A stretch of 64,000 nucleotides of DNA from Nitrososphaerota archaeon (GTDB taxonomy: Archaea; Thermoproteota; Nitrososphaeria; Nitrososphaerales; Nitrosopumilaceae), in the NCBI GenBank assembly GCA_028867755.1, contig JAGWFT010000001.1, positions 67,457 to 131,456 of the forward strand. The letters are read 5' to 3'. Of this stretch, positions 36,465 through 46,390 are shown piece by piece. How positions within the stretch are numbered: the first letter of the stretch is position 1; every line of letters starts with the position of its first letter. The notes under the pieces were generated by a model. The model had not been told where the DNA came from. It did no database searches and was given only the letters and a program-made list of their open reading frames with translations. Both the position numbers and the translations under genes were made by a program.

Positions 36465-36512
36465 CAAGAAATAGTTAATTGTTCCTCCAGCTTTAATCAA
36501 TATATTGCATCC
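36465..36512 (-). pseudogene. Remnant of an exported-protein C-terminal module (IKAGGTIN)
   Basis: In the 241-bp gap 36454-36694, a reverse-strand segment reads GCNILIKAGGTIN, nearly the same as the end of the subtilase at 53393 (GGVLIKAGGTIN then stop). Here there is a stop just upstream and no stop after TIN, so it is a leftover of a gene that carried this module. Nothing else in the gap is convincing. Confidence 0.45.
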
Positions 36513-36694
36513 TAATGACTAGTCTTGCTAAAGACAGGAAACCTAATCAAGCACAACAGGTCCTTCATGTCATCTCATTGTTTTGGTCCATTGTTCTTAA
36601 GCAGGTTGGATCTAAATCTTAGTCTGGTCTTTCTCTGTTGTACTGCGTAATCATGCTTTCATTATTTAAGAATTGTTTGAGATTTTTGGAAGAT

Positions 36695-39600
36695 CTAGTG
36701 TAGACCTATAGCTCCTGATGTATTGGCACCCTTCAGGTTGGCTCCTGTAAGGTTAGCACCAGTGAGATTGGCATTTTGTAGGTTATCACCCTTCAAATTG
36801 GCTCCTTGGAGGTTGGCTCCAGATAAAATTGCATTTTGTAGGTTAGAGCCAGACAAGTCGTCACCTTGCAAGTTGGTGTTTTGCAGGTTGGCTCCTTGCA
36901 GGTTAACACCTGATAGTGTAACTCCTTGTAGATTCATCCCACTCAAGTTATAACCTTGAAGATTAGCTCCAGACAGGTTCATGGCATCTGTTGCAGATTC
37001 CCAAGCTTGCCTGTAATCATATATAGCCCTGTGGGAGTTGCCGCCTGCCAAGTCTGACTGGGCCTTTTGCATCCAGCTGTTTGCATTGCTTACATCCTTC
37101 TGTACTTGTGCGATCAATGCTGGCGGTGCATTATGAGATTGGAGTGAGGCCAAGAACGATGTGGCAGTGTTAACCTGATTCTGTGCGAGAGTGTTATCGA
37201 TTGATACTAGTTGGTTTATTATAGTTTGAATCGAGCTTGCAGTACCTAATGGTAATGTTGTGGTTATAACAGAGTCGAGATCATGGTCTTTGGTAGTATC
37301 ATCACCACGTGGATCAACCAAGTCGGTATCTTGCGATGTAGACTGTAGAAGAAGTTTCTTAAGGATATTGACTGCATCTGCTTCCTGATTGAATACTTTA
37401 TTTCCATTCTTTAGGTCAAGTGTTGTTCCATCAGTATTCCATAGGCTGTTTGTAGCACTATTTTGTATGTGATCTGCTGCCCTTGCAAGCTTCTGTATCA
37501 TTCCTTTATCAAATATTCCAGATTCAAGACCCTTGATAGTGGATGCTAATCCTGACTTTTGCGATTCTAATGAACCTACTGTAAGAATCACACTGCCTGA
37601 GCTCTGTTTGTTGTTAGTATCACCTGAATAGATGCCCATTATCGATACCTGTCCTGACGATGATGAAGTAAATGTAACAGAACATGTACCAGCATTACTA
37701 AGAGTACACTGGTTTGGTTGGAATGAGCCAGATGCAGCGCTAAATGATACTGTTCCAGAAGGCGAGAATCCGTTAGTTATTTGGGCTGCTACGGTCGTAG
37801 AACCTCCTAATGGAATTGAGGATGAACCAAGTGAGATAGTCGTGGTTGGGATGGCTTGTGAAACTGACAAGACTGCATTATTTGTGTTCTGTTTATTGTT
37901 AGGATCACCTGAATATGCTGCAGTAATCTTGTGATAACCGTTGCTTACTGATGAAGGTGCATAGGTTACCGCACACTGGTTGTTGTGTACGGTACATGAT
38001 GTGGAGTTGAACGAACCAGTACTATTACTTGTAAATGATACTGTTCCCGTGGGTGAGATGCCGTTTATCTTGACTAATACGACCGAAGAGCTACCCACTA
38101 TAACGGATGATGGCGTGAGTGTGACAGATTCTGTTGGGGCAGTTGGTGTGACTGTCAGGCCTACGCTATTTGAGCTTCCCTGGTTGTTTGCATCACCTGA
38201 ATATGTCGCAGTAATGGTGTGCGTGCTTGTGCCTACAGACGATGGTGTATAGGTTACCGCACACTGGTTGTTGTTTACGGTACATGATGTGGAGTTGAAC
38301 GAGCCTGCACCGTCAGATGCAAATGATACTGTACCTCCTGGCAGGAATCCATTGTTTATCTGCACGGTTACTGTTGTGGTAGCTCCCACCGCAACGTTAG
38401 ATGGCCCAAGTGATGGGGCAATACTTGGAGTAGCTTTTGAAACTTTTAAGAGGGTGCTGCTTGAGCTGGGCAGGTTGTTCAAGTCGCCAGAATAACTGCC
38501 AGAGATCTGCACTTGGCCCGGTGCTGATGAAGTAAATGTAACAGAACATGTACCAGCATTACTAAGAGTACACTGGTTTGGTTGGAATGAGCCAGATGCA
38601 GCGCTAAATGATACTGTTCCAGAAGGCGAGGACCCTACCACTTGAGCAGTTACAGTTGTAGAGCCTCCAACAATGACTGATGATGGTACAACTGAGACTA
38701 TGGTATTTGTAGATACTGTTGTTTTAGATGGAGCCACAATGCTAATTGATACAGTAGCTGGGCTGCTGTTTACAAGCCCATCACTAGTCTGGAATGTAAA
38801 GCTGTCCTGCCCTGTAAATCCAGTAGCTGGTGTGTATACTAGATTAGGTGCGGTGCCAGACAGATCACCAGATGATGTGCCTTGCACAATTGAGAACTGG
38901 AGTGGAGCACTACCACCAGATCCCGTTAGTACTAACGCAACCTTGCCATTTTCTGTTAGTGTAACACTCTGGCTGTTGGCTATAGGGAAGTTCTCTAACT
39001 TGAGTAGTATAGTTGCTGTGTTGCTTTGTACGTTGTTTGTGTTGGTTGCATGGAACGTAAAGCTGTCTGTGTTTGTAAAGCTCGAGAATGCGTTGAACAT
39101 AAGGTTCGGTGCAGTTCCTGTTAGGGTACCATGTGATGGATTGGTGGAAGAGTATGCTAATGGTAAGTTGTTTGGATCTGTGGCCTGCAGTGTTACTGGT
39201 GTCGTAGTGATGCCGTTTACGTAAACGGTTTGTGATGATGCCATTGGTGGAAGATTAGCTTGAAGTGAGGAGATGATTCCATTTATTGTTGTAGTCATCT
39301 CGTTCTGGGCAATCTTGTCAGTAATCAACGGTGTTGGGCCGTTCACAAGCTCTAGTATTGCTTGAAGCTCAGATATGGCAGCATTAACATTCTTGCTTTG
39401 AATGTCTGAGATCACTATACTGATGTCATTGTTGAATATAACTCTGGAAGTTGAGGGGCTTGCAAAGTTGCTGTCTGGCAGGCTGTTAAGACCACTGTTA
39501 AGCTTTGTAATTACCAATGCCTCGATTTGTGTGAGAGCTGTAGAAGTAAGGTCTTTGTTGAGTGATACTGGTGTATAGAATCCATTACTGAAAAGTGACG

Positions 39601-42600
39601 AGCTTCTAAAGTTAAAATTTAGATTGGCCCAGTCATTCCAGCCATTAAGTGTAGTTAGTTGGCTGTTAGTTGATGCATCACAATTTGGAATGTTAAATTC
39701 ATGAATGTTCGTTTGTACTCCATTCGTTAGTGTAGCATCTCTGGAAAAGGCAACCTGGTTTCCAAATGTTGCACCAAGCGGTAGCAGGTAATTACCTGAC
39801 GAATCTACGCCACCAATTACAGTCTGAAGTCCTGACGGCGTACTCTGTCCAATTCCAGTTTGTTCATTGAGATTGTTCTCGTTCAGAGAAGCAATTTGGG
39901 ATTCAGAATAATCAAGTGACCTTCCAGGAATAAGTGTTGGGAACTGGAACAGATAGTTCATGACACTTGGATAGTTTGGCTTGCAGTTTAGACTATCAAA
40001 TATGGCACCGCCGTGGTTGAGTCCCAAGTTGTGACCAAGCTCATGCATGAATGTTGACTCCTGTTCTACCACACTTCCAACATCATTTGTAAATGCACCT
40101 AGAGATACAACAAAGTTATTCCCGCCTATATCTGACCAGCCAGAAGATGTTGGTGTGTCCCTTAGCTGATCGATAAACATTGCATAGTGGAATGCCTGTC
40201 TCTTTGCACTGAGTATATCTGAGACATATTCTGACTGTGAACCAGAGAATCCTGCCGGCGGAGTAGCTGAATGTTCTGCAGCTATACCGATAAAGTCCTG
40301 TTTGTAGTCAAAGAATCCTTTGATGTACGTACCAGTTGGTGTTGTATATCCATTAAGTGGGATGGTCTGGTTGTGGAATCCAGCTTCGCTAGGGTTTATC
40401 TGTATATGTAATTGTATGCCGTGATTTGCAAATGCATTGACAACATCGTTCAGTGCTGTTGGGTTGGGCTGGAATCCTGCCATGTAGTTCACCTCTACAA
40501 ATAGATCCTTTTTGTTTACATTAGGACATACTGGATCTGGATTTGCCATAGATCCAAGTGGCTGAGTAGAGTCTGTAACTGTGAAACCATCACCTTGACA
40601 ATAGTACTGATAGTAAGCTGTGTTGCCAGTAGTAGGATTGGTGTATGGGATTTGAAGTCCTGGGCTTACCTTCCACTCGTCGCATATTGCATCACCTGCG
40701 GCATTGCTATTACAACTTGCCCTTGTGGTTTTATCAACTGAAGTTCCAGCAATTGAGTTAACATTTGACGCTGCAATTACTGATGCTGTGGGAGTAGCAC
40801 TTATTCCGCTTGTTACTGGTCTGAAGACACCGACACTCGTTTTACCGCTACCTGTCCAGTCTCCAACTACCGGTACGTCTCCTGATGCACCCCAGCCAGG
40901 AGCTGAGTATGTACCATCGTTATGGAGTAGATACCAAGTACTAGTAGATGGTCTGAAGACACCAACTTCTGTTATTGGTACTCCTGATGTGGATTTGGCA
41001 CCATCCCAGTTGCCAACTACCGGTACGTCTCCTGATGCACCCCAGCTAGGAGCTGAGTATGTACCATCGTTATGGAGTAGATACCAAGTACTAGTAGATG
41101 GTCTGAAGACACCAACACTCGTTTTACCGCTACCTGTCCAGTCTCCAACTACCGGTACGTCTCCTGGTCCACCCCAGCCAGGAGCTGAGTATGTACCATC
41201 GTTATGGAGTAGATACCAAGTACCACCAGATGGATTATATGTTGCATAAACCGAATCGCCTACTCTTGTAACTAGTTTGGTGAGATGATCAGCAGGCAAT
41301 GCTGATGAGATGAGGAATTGACTTGATGAATACTGAGATGAAGCAGTGGGGGTCTGGTTTAATGTAATCAACATTCCCTCAGGCTGACTTGTAGATGCAA
41401 CAAATGCAGTAACAGATTTTGCTCCACTGTTTGCAGCATTCTGGTCTGCCACGCTCATTATCAAAGATTCCTGGTCAATGGTAAACACAGGAGAGTTTAG
41501 TGTGGCAGCTGGCGTGGACGAAGTTGTTGCTAGTGCAGTAACACCAATTGCAGGAAGGCCGATGTTTTGAGGAGTAGCAGTATTTACAGTGATAAAGTCA
41601 TTTGCTGTCACAGTGTTTGACGCGCTGTCTTGTGCCTTGACAGTTATGGAATGAAGGCCAGTTGCCAGAGTTCCTGTCACAAACTTCCAATCGCCAGAGG
41701 CCTGGTCAAGTGTTGCAGGTGAAAACGTTCCGCTGTGATCAATGTCAACTCCAACACTTGTCACAGTACCCGAGGAGACAACATGAGATTCTATAGTGAT
41801 TACATTTTGTGTAGTAGATGTATTGTTGGAAGGAGATACAATTGAAAGTGTTAGAGGAGCAACTGTCACAGATATCGATTGTGTAGTAACAAGCCCTGCA
41901 GAATCAGTTGCGTTGACGTATATCGTATGCAGACCGCTTGCAAGATTACCTGTTGTAAATATCCATGCTGTGGTACCTGTTGCTGCAGATACAGGACCAT
42001 TGTCCACCTTCCATGATACTGCAAACGAGACAATGTCAGACGCGGTACCTGATACGACAGGAGCCTGTGTAGTAATTGTTGCACCATTGGCAGGCGATGT
42101 AATGGATAACGTTGGTGGTATTGTAGTTACAGTCACTGCAAATGATTGTGTGCTGACAAGCCCTGCAGAATCAGTCGAGTTGACCTGTATTAGGTGCGAC
42201 CCTTGTGTCAATGTTGGATTAAATGACCAGCTCACGCTTGGTCCAGGGGTAATAAGCACTGTATTTACAGAGCCACTATCTGCCTTCCATGACACACCAG
42301 TAACCGATACGGCATCAGTTGATGTACCGGAGACGGTAGGTGTCGTAGTACCCAGTGCTGCATTGTTAGAGGGTGAGGAGATGTGTGTAGTTGGTGCAGC
42401 CGAGTTTACTGTTATTGATTCTGATTTTATTGTAGAGAGTCCGACACCGCTAGTAGCGTTTACTGTAATTGTATGTGAGCCATCAGAAAGTCCTGATGCA
42501 CCGTAAGACCAGCTAGTAGAGTTACCAATAATTGTTGCAGGAGAGTACGAGCCAAGGTCAATCTTTATCTGAACGCTGCCTATTCCAGATTGTGTATCGT

Positions 42601-45600
42601 TTGCAGTTCCGCTGATTGTAAATGTTCCTGTATTTAATACTGCATTATTGGCAGGCGATGTTATGATAACAGTCGGTGGGAATGATTGTACATTTACTGA
42701 AAAGAATGTTGGAGTAGAGATTATGGAGATGTTGTTGTCGACATTGTTAGTTACATAGAGGTCACCGTTTGAAGGAGCATACGTAATTCCAACAGGAGTA
42801 TTTCCTACAGGGATTTGTAAGCCGACAAGTGTGTTGGTTGTACCGTTGATTACTGATACTGAGCTACCACCGCTGTTAGTTACATAGAGGTTGCCGTTTG
42901 CAGGATCAAATGTGATTGCGTATGGACCGTTTCCAACTGAGATTGGGGAACCGACTATATTGTTGGTTGCACCGTTGATTACTGATACTGTGCCACCACC
43001 TTGGTTGGTTACATAGATGTTGCCGTTTGCAGGATCAAGTGCAAGACCAAATGGATTTGATCCCACTGCGATTGGGTTTGTAAAGCCAGTAGCAAGTGCG
43101 TTTGTTGTTCCATTGATTACAGAGACAGAGTTGCTGGCGTAGTTGGCTACATAGATGTAGTTGCTTGCAGGATTGTATACCATTCCTTCAGGATGGGTTC
43201 CTACTGTGATTGGACTGCCTATCACTGTATTTGATGCGGCATTTATCACCGATACGGTTCCCGCGTTAAAGTTATCTACAAATATGTGCTGGTTTGCCGA
43301 GTCATACACAACACCAGCTCCTCCACCGGCACCGATGTTTGTAAGAAGCGAGGTTCCATTTATGACGTTTGTAACTCCGCTAAGGCCGTTTACGTATATC
43401 TCACCATTTGCCGAGTCGTATGCTAGACCAAATGGTGTAAAGATTCCGCCAAGCGGGATTGTTGCAACAATATTGTTGTTTGCGGTATTGATTACAGATA
43501 TGCTGTTAGCGTTATAGTTTGCTACATAGAGATAGCCGTTTGCAGGATCGTATACGCTTTCTTCAGGAAGGGTTCCTACTGTGATTGGCGAGCCGATAAC
43601 TTTGTTTGAGGCATAGCTGTATCCATTATTTCCTGTATTGTCAGTTGCTCTTGCCAATATAGTATGAATGCTGTTTGTTAATCCATGTTTTGTGAACGAC
43701 CAAGATGTTGTGCCGTTTGCAAGTAGGAATGGACCGTTGTCAATTGATAATTTAACATGGGATATTGTAGAGTTTACAGCTGATGAGGTTCCAGTAATGG
43801 CAACATCAGATGATGTAAGTGTAGTGCCGTTTGATGGGAATCCTATATTGATATGCGGTGGAAACGCGAAGAATAATGTGCAGTTTCCGCATCCCGGAAG
43901 GCTTGTAATAATTCTTGGATAGAGTACTAGACCTGGATCAACAATGTTGCCGTTTGCCACTCCATCCGAGTCTCCAAACCCTCCATCGGTCACGTTAAGC
44001 AACATCGAATTCCTGTTGTTTACAATTGTAATGTGAGATGTAGCATTAACCCATGTTCCTCCCTGGAGTTTCCAGTATTGGGCATTTGCTGCAAGTTGTG
44101 CTGGGAATGTCATGTTGACAATATCATTTGCACCGTGTGCAAGACCTGTTACGTTAAACGCGAATGCACCAAACGGCAGTGTTGCATTTTGAGGAAGGCC
44201 GTTGCTTGTAAGGTTTGATGGCGAGATTGCAGCAAGGCTTGCAAAGCCACCAAATAAAGTCTTGAAGTTGACAATGCCTGCACCATTAGAAGATAAGGCG
44301 CTTGAGCTTGACGGAAAACTATTTGCAGAAAATTTCTCTACACGGTTGTTGTGAGCATCTACAACATAGATGTTGCTAGAGTTGTCAAGTGCAATCCCAA
44401 TTGGAACATTAAACTGGCCGTTAGTGGAACCAAATGAGCCAAACTGGGAGAGGTATGTGCCGGCAGAGTTGAATTTTTCGACGCGGGAGTTGCCTTCATC
44501 CGTAACATAGATGTTGCCGGAACTGTCAAGTGCTATTGCATATGGAGAGTGAAACTGGCCGGTGCCGGAACCTAATGAGCCGAATTGGGATTGGTATACT
44601 CCGGCAGAGTTGAATTCTTCAACGCGGGAGTTGCCTGTATCTACAACATAGATGTTGCCGGAGCTGTCAAGTGCAATCCCAAGTGGAGACAGAAACTGGC
44701 CATTGCCGGAACCAGAGGAGCCAAACTGGGAGAGGTATGTGCCGGCAGAGTTGAATTTTTCGACACGATCGTTTTGAGCATCTACAACATAGATGTTGCT
44801 AGAGTTGTCAAGTGCAATCCCAATTGGAACATTAAACTGGCCGTTAGTGGAACCAAATGAGCCGAATTGGGAGAGGTATGTGCCGGCAGAGTTGAATTTT
44901 TCGACACGGTTGTTGCCTGCATCCGTAACATAGATGTTGCCGGAACTGTCAAGTGCTATTCCATATGGAGTATTAAACTGGCCGGTGCCATTACCCAAAG
45001 AGCCAAATTGTGATTGGTAGACGCCGGCAGAGTTGAGTTTTTCGATGCGGTTGTTGCTTTGATCTGTGACATAGATGTTGCCGGAACTGTCAAGTGCAAT
45101 AAAAGCCGGACCGTTAAACTGGCCGTTGCCGGAACCAGCAGAGCCGAATTGTGATATGTAGGTTGCAAAGTGATTAAATTTTTCGACGCGGTTGTTGTCT
45201 GTATCTACAACATAGATGTTGCCGGAGCTGTCGATTGCAATGCCAATTGGGTGAAGAAGCTGGCCGTTGCCGGAGCCTTGTGAACCAAATTGGGATTGGT
45301 ATACACCGGCAGAGTTGAATTTTTCGACACGGTAGTTGCCATGATCTACAACATAGATGTTGCCGGAGCTGTCGATTGTAATGCCAATTGGATTATTAAA
45401 TTGACCGTTGCCGGAACCAAATGAGCCAAACTGGGATTGGTATACACCGGCAGAGTTGAATTTTTCGACACGATTGTTGCCTTGATCTGTAACATAGATG
45501 TTGCCGGAGCTGTCGATTGTAATGCCACCTGGATTTTGAAACTGGCCGTTGCCTAAGCCTGAAGAGCCAAATTGTGATTGGTATACACCGGCAGAGTTGA

Positions 45601-46030
45601 ATTCTTCAACGCGGTTGCTGCCTGTATCTGTAACATAGATGTTGCCGGAGCTGTCGATTGCAATGCGACCTGGACTTTGAAACTGGCCGTTGCCGAAGCC
45701 TGAAGAGCCAAATTGTGATTGGTATACACCGGCAGAGTTGAATTTTTCGACACGATTGTTGTTTTGATCTGTAACATAGATGTTGCCGGAGCTGTCGATT
45801 GCAATGCCAATTGGAACATTAAACTGGCCGTTGCCGGAACCAGATGAGCCAAACTGGGATTGATAATCAGCAGCTGCATTTTGTAAAGAAAATAATGGTG
45901 AAGGCAGTGAAAGATCTGATCTTGAATTTTGTGTAATAGGTTGTATCAATGATGCAAACATTGTTGATGGCGCAGGAATCATCATTGTTAAAACTACAAA
46001 AAATGCTATACCAAATGCTAAACGATTCAA
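36695..46030 (-). CDS. Giant secreted mosaic: NHL propeller, YVTN propeller, Ig-like domains, metzincin-type protease, pentapeptide repeats
   Basis: 3,111 residues with an N-terminal signal segment (LAFGIAFFVVLTMMIPAPS). In order: eleven 47-residue NHL repeats (56-572); a region like a choice-of-anchor domain (QYWKLQGGTW, DGGFGDSDGVANG); one Ig-like domain; a seven-bladed YVTN propeller (~810-1100); four Ig-like domains; three WYLLHNDGTYS/VGDWTGSGK repeats; a zinc protease domain with HELGHNLGLNH (His1996, Glu1997, His2000, His2006) and Met-turn PSVMNY (Met2024); two cadherin-like and four Big_3-type domains; a helical linker; and a C-terminal pentapeptide-repeat solenoid (3017-3105). It is probably a surface-displayed protease/adhesin. 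Its base composition is more GC-rich and less A-rich than the glycan genes nearby. Confidence 0.88.
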   Translation of the reverse strand: MNRLAFGIAFFVVLTMMIPAPSTMFASLIQPITQNSRSDLSLPSPLFSLQNAAADYQSQFGSSGSGNGQFNVPIGIAIDSSGNIYVTDQNNNRVEKFNSAGVYQSQFGSSGFGNGQFQSPGRIAIDSSGNIYVTDTGSNRVEEFNSAGVYQSQFGSSGLGNGQFQNPGGITIDSSGNIYVTDQGNNRVEKFNSAGVYQSQFGSFGSGNGQFNNPIGITIDSSGNIYVVDHGNYRVEKFNSAGVYQSQFGSQGSGNGQLLHPIGIAIDSSGNIYVVDTDNNRVEKFNHFATYISQFGSAGSGNGQFNGPAFIALDSSGNIYVTDQSNNRIEKLNSAGVYQSQFGSLGNGTGQFNTPYGIALDSSGNIYVTDAGNNRVEKFNSAGTYLSQFGSFGSTNGQFNVPIGIALDNSSNIYVVDAQNDRVEKFNSAGTYLSQFGSSGSGNGQFLSPLGIALDSSGNIYVVDTGNSRVEEFNSAGVYQSQFGSLGSGTGQFHSPYAIALDSSGNIYVTDEGNSRVEKFNSAGTYLSQFGSFGSTNGQFNVPIGIALDNSSNIYVVDAHNNRVEKFSANSFPSSSSALSSNGAGIVNFKTLFGGFASLAAISPSNLTSNGLPQNATLPFGAFAFNVTGLAHGANDIVNMTFPAQLAANAQYWKLQGGTWVNATSHITIVNNRNSMLLNVTDGGFGDSDGVANGNIVDPGLVLYPRIITSLPGCGNCTLFFAFPPHINIGFPSNGTTLTSSDVAITGTSSAVNSTISHVKLSIDNGPFLLANGTTSWSFTKHGLTNSIHTILARATDNTGNNGYSYASNKVIGSPITVGTLPEESVYDPANGYLYVANYNANSISVINTANNNIVATIPLGGIFTPFGLAYDSANGEIYVNGLSGVTNVINGTSLLTNIGAGGGAGVVYDSANQHIFVDNFNAGTVSVINAASNTVIGSPITVGTHPEGMVYNPASNYIYVANYASNSVSVINGTTNALATGFTNPIAVGSNPFGLALDPANGNIYVTNQGGGTVSVINGATNNIVGSPISVGNGPYAITFDPANGNLYVTNSGGSSVSVINGTTNTLVGLQIPVGNTPVGITYAPSNGDLYVTNNVDNNISIISTPTFFSVNVQSFPPTVIITSPANNAVLNTGTFTISGTANDTQSGIGSVQIKIDLGSYSPATIIGNSTSWSYGASGLSDGSHTITVNATSGVGLSTIKSESITVNSAAPTTHISSPSNNAALGTTTPTVSGTSTDAVSVTGVSWKADSGSVNTVLITPGPSVSWSFNPTLTQGSHLIQVNSTDSAGLVSTQSFAVTVTTIPPTLSITSPANGATITTQAPVVSGTASDIVSFAVSWKVDNGPVSAATGTTAWIFTTGNLASGLHTIYVNATDSAGLVTTQSISVTVAPLTLSIVSPSNNTSTTQNVITIESHVVSSGTVTSVGVDIDHSGTFSPATLDQASGDWKFVTGTLATGLHSITVKAQDSASNTVTANDFITVNTATPQNIGLPAIGVTALATTSSTPAATLNSPVFTIDQESLIMSVADQNAANSGAKSVTAFVASTSQPEGMLITLNQTPTASSQYSSSQFLISSALPADHLTKLVTRVGDSVYATYNPSGGTWYLLHNDGTYSAPGWGGPGDVPVVGDWTGSGKTSVGVFRPSTSTWYLLHNDGTYSAPSWGASGDVPVVGNWDGAKSTSGVPITEVGVFRPSTSTWYLLHNDGTYSAPGWGASGDVPVVGDWTGSGKTSVGVFRPVTSGISATPTASVIAASNVNSIAGTSVDKTTRASCNSNAAGDAICDEWKVSPGLQIPYTNPTTGNTAYYQYYCQGDGFTVTDSTQPLGSMANPDPVCPNVNKKDLFVEVNYMAGFQPNPTALNDVVNAFANHGIQLHIQINPSEAGFHNQTIPLNGYTTPTGTYIKGFFDYKQDFIGIAAEHSATPPAGFSGSQSEYVSDILSAKRQAFHYAMFIDQLRDTPTSSGWSDIGGNNFVVSLGAFTNDVGSVVEQESTFMHELGHNLGLNHGGAIFDSLNCKPNYPSVMNYLFQFPTLIPGRSLDYSESQIASLNENNLNEQTGIGQSTPSGLQTVIGGVDSSGNYLLPLGATFGNQVAFSRDATLTNGVQTNIHEFNIPNCDASTNSQLTTLNGWNDWANLNFNFRSSSLFSNGFYTPVSLNKDLTSTALTQIEALVITKLNSGLNSLPDSNFASPSTSRVIFNNDISIVISDIQSKNVNAAISELQAILELVNGPTPLITDKIAQNEMTTTINGIISSLQANLPPMASSQTVYVNGITTTPVTLQATDPNNLPLAYSSTNPSHGTLTGTAPNLMFNAFSSFTNTDSFTFHATNTNNVQSNTATILLKLENFPIANSQSVTLTENGKVALVLTGSGGSAPLQFSIVQGTSSGDLSGTAPNLVYTPATGFTGQDSFTFQTSDGLVNSSPATVSISIVAPSKTTVSTNTIVSVVPSSVIVGGSTTVTAQVVGSSPSGTVSFSAASGSFQPNQCTLSNAGTCSVTFTSSAPGQVQISGSYSGDLNNLPSSSSTLLKVSKATPSIAPSLGPSNVAVGATTTVTVQINNGFLPGGTVSFASDGAGSFNSTSCTVNNNQCAVTYTPSSVGTSTHTITATYSGDANNQGSSNSVGLTVTPTAPTESVTLTPSSVIVGSSSVVLVKINGISPTGTVSFTSNSTGSFNSTSCTVHNNQCAVTYAPSSVSNGYHKITAAYSGDPNNKQNTNNAVLSVSQAIPTTTISLGSSSIPLGGSTTVAAQITNGFSPSGTVSFSAASGSFQPNQCTLSNAGTCSVTFTSSSSGQVSIMGIYSGDTNNKQSSGSVILTVGSLESQKSGLASTIKGLESGIFDKGMIQKLARAADHIQNSATNSLWNTDGTTLDLKNGNKVFNQEADAVNILKKLLLQSTSQDTDLVDPRGDDTTKDHDLDSVITTTLPLGTASSIQTIINQLVSIDNTLAQNQVNTATSFLASLQSHNAPPALIAQVQKDVSNANSWMQKAQSDLAGGNSHRAIYDYRQAWESATDAMNLSGANLQGYNLSGMNLQGVTLSGVNLQGANLQNTNLQGDDLSGSNLQNAILSGANLQGANLKGDNLQNANLTGANLTGANLKGANTSGAIGLH
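36704..36985 (-). repeat. Pentapeptide-repeat coding region
   Basis: About 18 tandem five-residue units of the A(N/D)LxG type (SGANLQGANLKGDNLQ and similar), giving 15-bp DNA periodicity. Such repeats fold as a right-handed quadrilateral beta-helix. They end the giant protein. Confidence 0.9.
37661..37766 (-). repeat. 106-bp copy identical to 38525-38630 (Ig-like domain 4)
   Basis: The 106 bases are identical in the last and the first of the four Big_3-type Ig domains, although the domains between them have diverged. It covers the block SGTVSFSAASGSF to GTCSVTFTSS. Confidence 0.9.
38525..38630 (-). repeat. 106-bp copy identical to 37661-37766 (Ig-like domain 1)
   Basis: Partner of the segment above, 864 bp away in direct orientation. 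Confidence 0.9.
40819..41250 (-). repeat. Three near-identical ~140-bp tandem repeats (WYLLHNDGTYS units)
   Basis: Units beginning near 40819, 40960 and 41100 are almost identical in DNA. They encode GTWYLLHNDGTYSAPGW, GDVPVVGDWTGSGKTSVG and VFRPS, which resembles FG-GAP/VCBS propeller blades. One unit carries a small insertion (DGAKSTSGVPITE). Confidence 0.88.
42725..43600 (-). repeat. Seven-bladed YVTN-type propeller coding repeats
   Basis: Seven repeats of about 42 residues with the core YVAN/YVTN...SVSVIN (for example GNIYVTNQGGGTVSVIN), each followed by a P-x-G turn. A seven-fold count fits one closed propeller. Confidence 0.88.
44315..45865 (-). repeat. Eleven 141-bp tandem repeats encoding NHL blades
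   Basis: Eleven units of exactly 47 residues, core GNGQF...GIAIDSSGNIYVTD then NRVEKFNSAGVY. They are highly alike in DNA; units 8 and 11 share FGSTNGQFNVPIGIALDNSS, showing block duplication. NHL propellers bind protein, glycan or nucleic acid. Confidence 0.93.
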
Positions 46031-46390
46031 AGACTTTCCACCAGATTCCCAGCATTGTTTCTAATTATCAATTGAATTCCATATTCCCTATTTGCAAGTC
46101 TAGATATGACACATCTCCTAGCCCTACAAAATGGAGTGTTATTATAGAATAGTATTATAGAACCCCCTTCAACAATCAACCTGATTATTCTCATAATAAA
46201 AACATGATCTTCCAATACTGGAAACGAGAATTTTATGTAAGAATATTTTTATAAAAAGAAAAAATCAGAAATAATGTATATTCATACAAATAAAATTGAA
46301 AAATTTGCAAAACTAACCCTTGACTCATCAGGTACAATATAATTGCAACGTATGGCGATGCAATACCAATTCATCCTTAATATATAGAAC
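46031..46390. other. Divergent intergenic region, no gene seen
   Basis: 360 bp between the giant gene (reverse) and the ribbon-helix-helix-like gene (forward). It is AT-rich, with TATA-like stretches on both strands (for example ATTATAGAATAGTATTATAG at 46139-46158, itself an imperfect direct repeat of TATTATAGAA). Probably carries both promoters. No convincing coding or RNA signal. Confidence 0.5.

Noticed and set aside
36723-39224. Long forward frames opposite the giant gene
   Set aside because: They mirror the repeat structure of the reverse-strand gene (for example Leu-Ala-Pro repeats opposite pentapeptide repeats) and are shadows.
42000-45900. Regular spacing of repeats considered as a possible CRISPR or satellite array
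   Set aside because: Repeats are in frame, contiguous and translate to NHL/YVTN blades; there are no unique spacers or short palindromic units.
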